Below are positions 6,681 through 6,826 of a stretch of 6,826 nt of DNA, piece after piece. The translations under genes and the position numbers were made by a program. Source of the DNA: CAXQZU01 sp964228555 (GTDB lineage: Bacteria > Planctomycetota > PLA2 > JAEUHO01); the NCBI GenBank assembly GCA_964228555.1, contig CAXQZU010000018.1:1-6826 (forward strand), read 5' to 3'. Below the pieces are notes generated by a model, which saw only the letters and a list, made by a program, of their open reading frames with translations, was not told where the DNA came from and searched no databases. Position 1 is the stretch's first letter. Every line of letters begins with the position of its first letter.

Positions 6681-6792
6681 GGGGGAAGGCCCCACGGCGC
6701 GCGGCGCGCAGGGCATGGGCCGGAGCCTACCCCCGCGAGGGCATCCGCCCACGTCGGAGCCCATCCCGCCGTGCAGCCCCCCCCCAACGAAG

Positions 6793-6823
6793 CGCGCCCG
6801 GCCGGGAAGCCCGGCCGGGCGCG
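6793..6823 (-). terminator. Perfect 14-bp GC hairpin at the right edge, possible terminator
   Basis: CGCGCCCGGCCGGG (6793-6806) and its exact complement (6810-6823) flank a 3-base loop AAG. On the minus strand the hairpin is followed by GCTTCGTT, a weak T-containing tail, so it may end a minus-strand gene lying beyond the right edge and insulate the lipoprotein gene from it. The strand is a guess because the flanking gene is not in the window. Confidence 0.5.
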
Positions 6824-6826
6824 AGG

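Noticed and set aside
5255..6787. A 510-codon open frame on the minus strand overlapping the propeller lipoprotein
   Set aside because: Same strand but different frame from a gene with signal peptide, Ig-like domain and seven conserved repeats; its translation is Arg/Gly-rich with no recognisable motif.

Overview
This is a 6.8-kb stretch of very GC-rich bacterial chromosome with five protein-coding genes and little intergenic space. Two genes encode clear lipoprotein precursors with lipobox cysteines and one has a cleavable-type signal peptide, so the host looks like a Gram-negative-type bacterium. A PNGase F-like protein with extra domains, a fasciclin-SOUL fusion, DUF3095 and a repeat-rich lipoprotein at this GC content fit a planctomycete best, with Myxococcota as the main alternative. 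No rRNA or other taxonomic marker is present, so this is an inference. No tRNA, rRNA, CRISPR array, transposase, integrase or phage gene was seen.

Layout, left to right. (1) Positions 1-1587, +: 3' part of a secreted-type protein with a probable lectin-like jelly roll, both halves of a PNGase F fold and a C-terminal PDZ domain. Its 5' end is outside the window. (2) 1584-2408, -: lipid-anchored peptide-methionine (S)-S-oxide reductase, msrA. (3) 2501-3754, +: exported protein joining a FAS1 domain to a SOUL heme-binding domain. (4) 3878-5074, +: DUF3095 protein, a cytoplasmic family with a cyclase-like N-terminal signature. (5) 5071-6669, -: lipoprotein with an Ig-like domain and seven tandem FG-GAP-like repeats that probably form a beta-propeller. 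The right end holds a leader region and a strong hairpin.

The gene order is + - + + -. Both convergent pairs end on a shared CTAG, so their stop codons overlap on opposite strands with no room for a terminator between them. The divergent pair msrA / FAS1-SOUL shares a 92-bp spacer holding the only clear AT-rich patch in the window, which contains an imperfect 22-bp dyad. A strong GC hairpin separates FAS1-SOUL from DUF3095, so those two are not obviously one operon.

Four of the five proteins are predicted to be exported or envelope-bound. Possible themes are glycoprotein processing or binding (gene 1), repair of oxidised envelope proteins (msrA), heme or adhesion chemistry (FAS1-SOUL) and surface interaction (propeller lipoprotein). 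The only link between neighbours that the sequence suggests is the shared divergent spacer of msrA and FAS1-SOUL. No defence system, biosynthetic cluster or clearly new multi-gene system is visible. The main novelty is in domain architectures and gene-end geometry.
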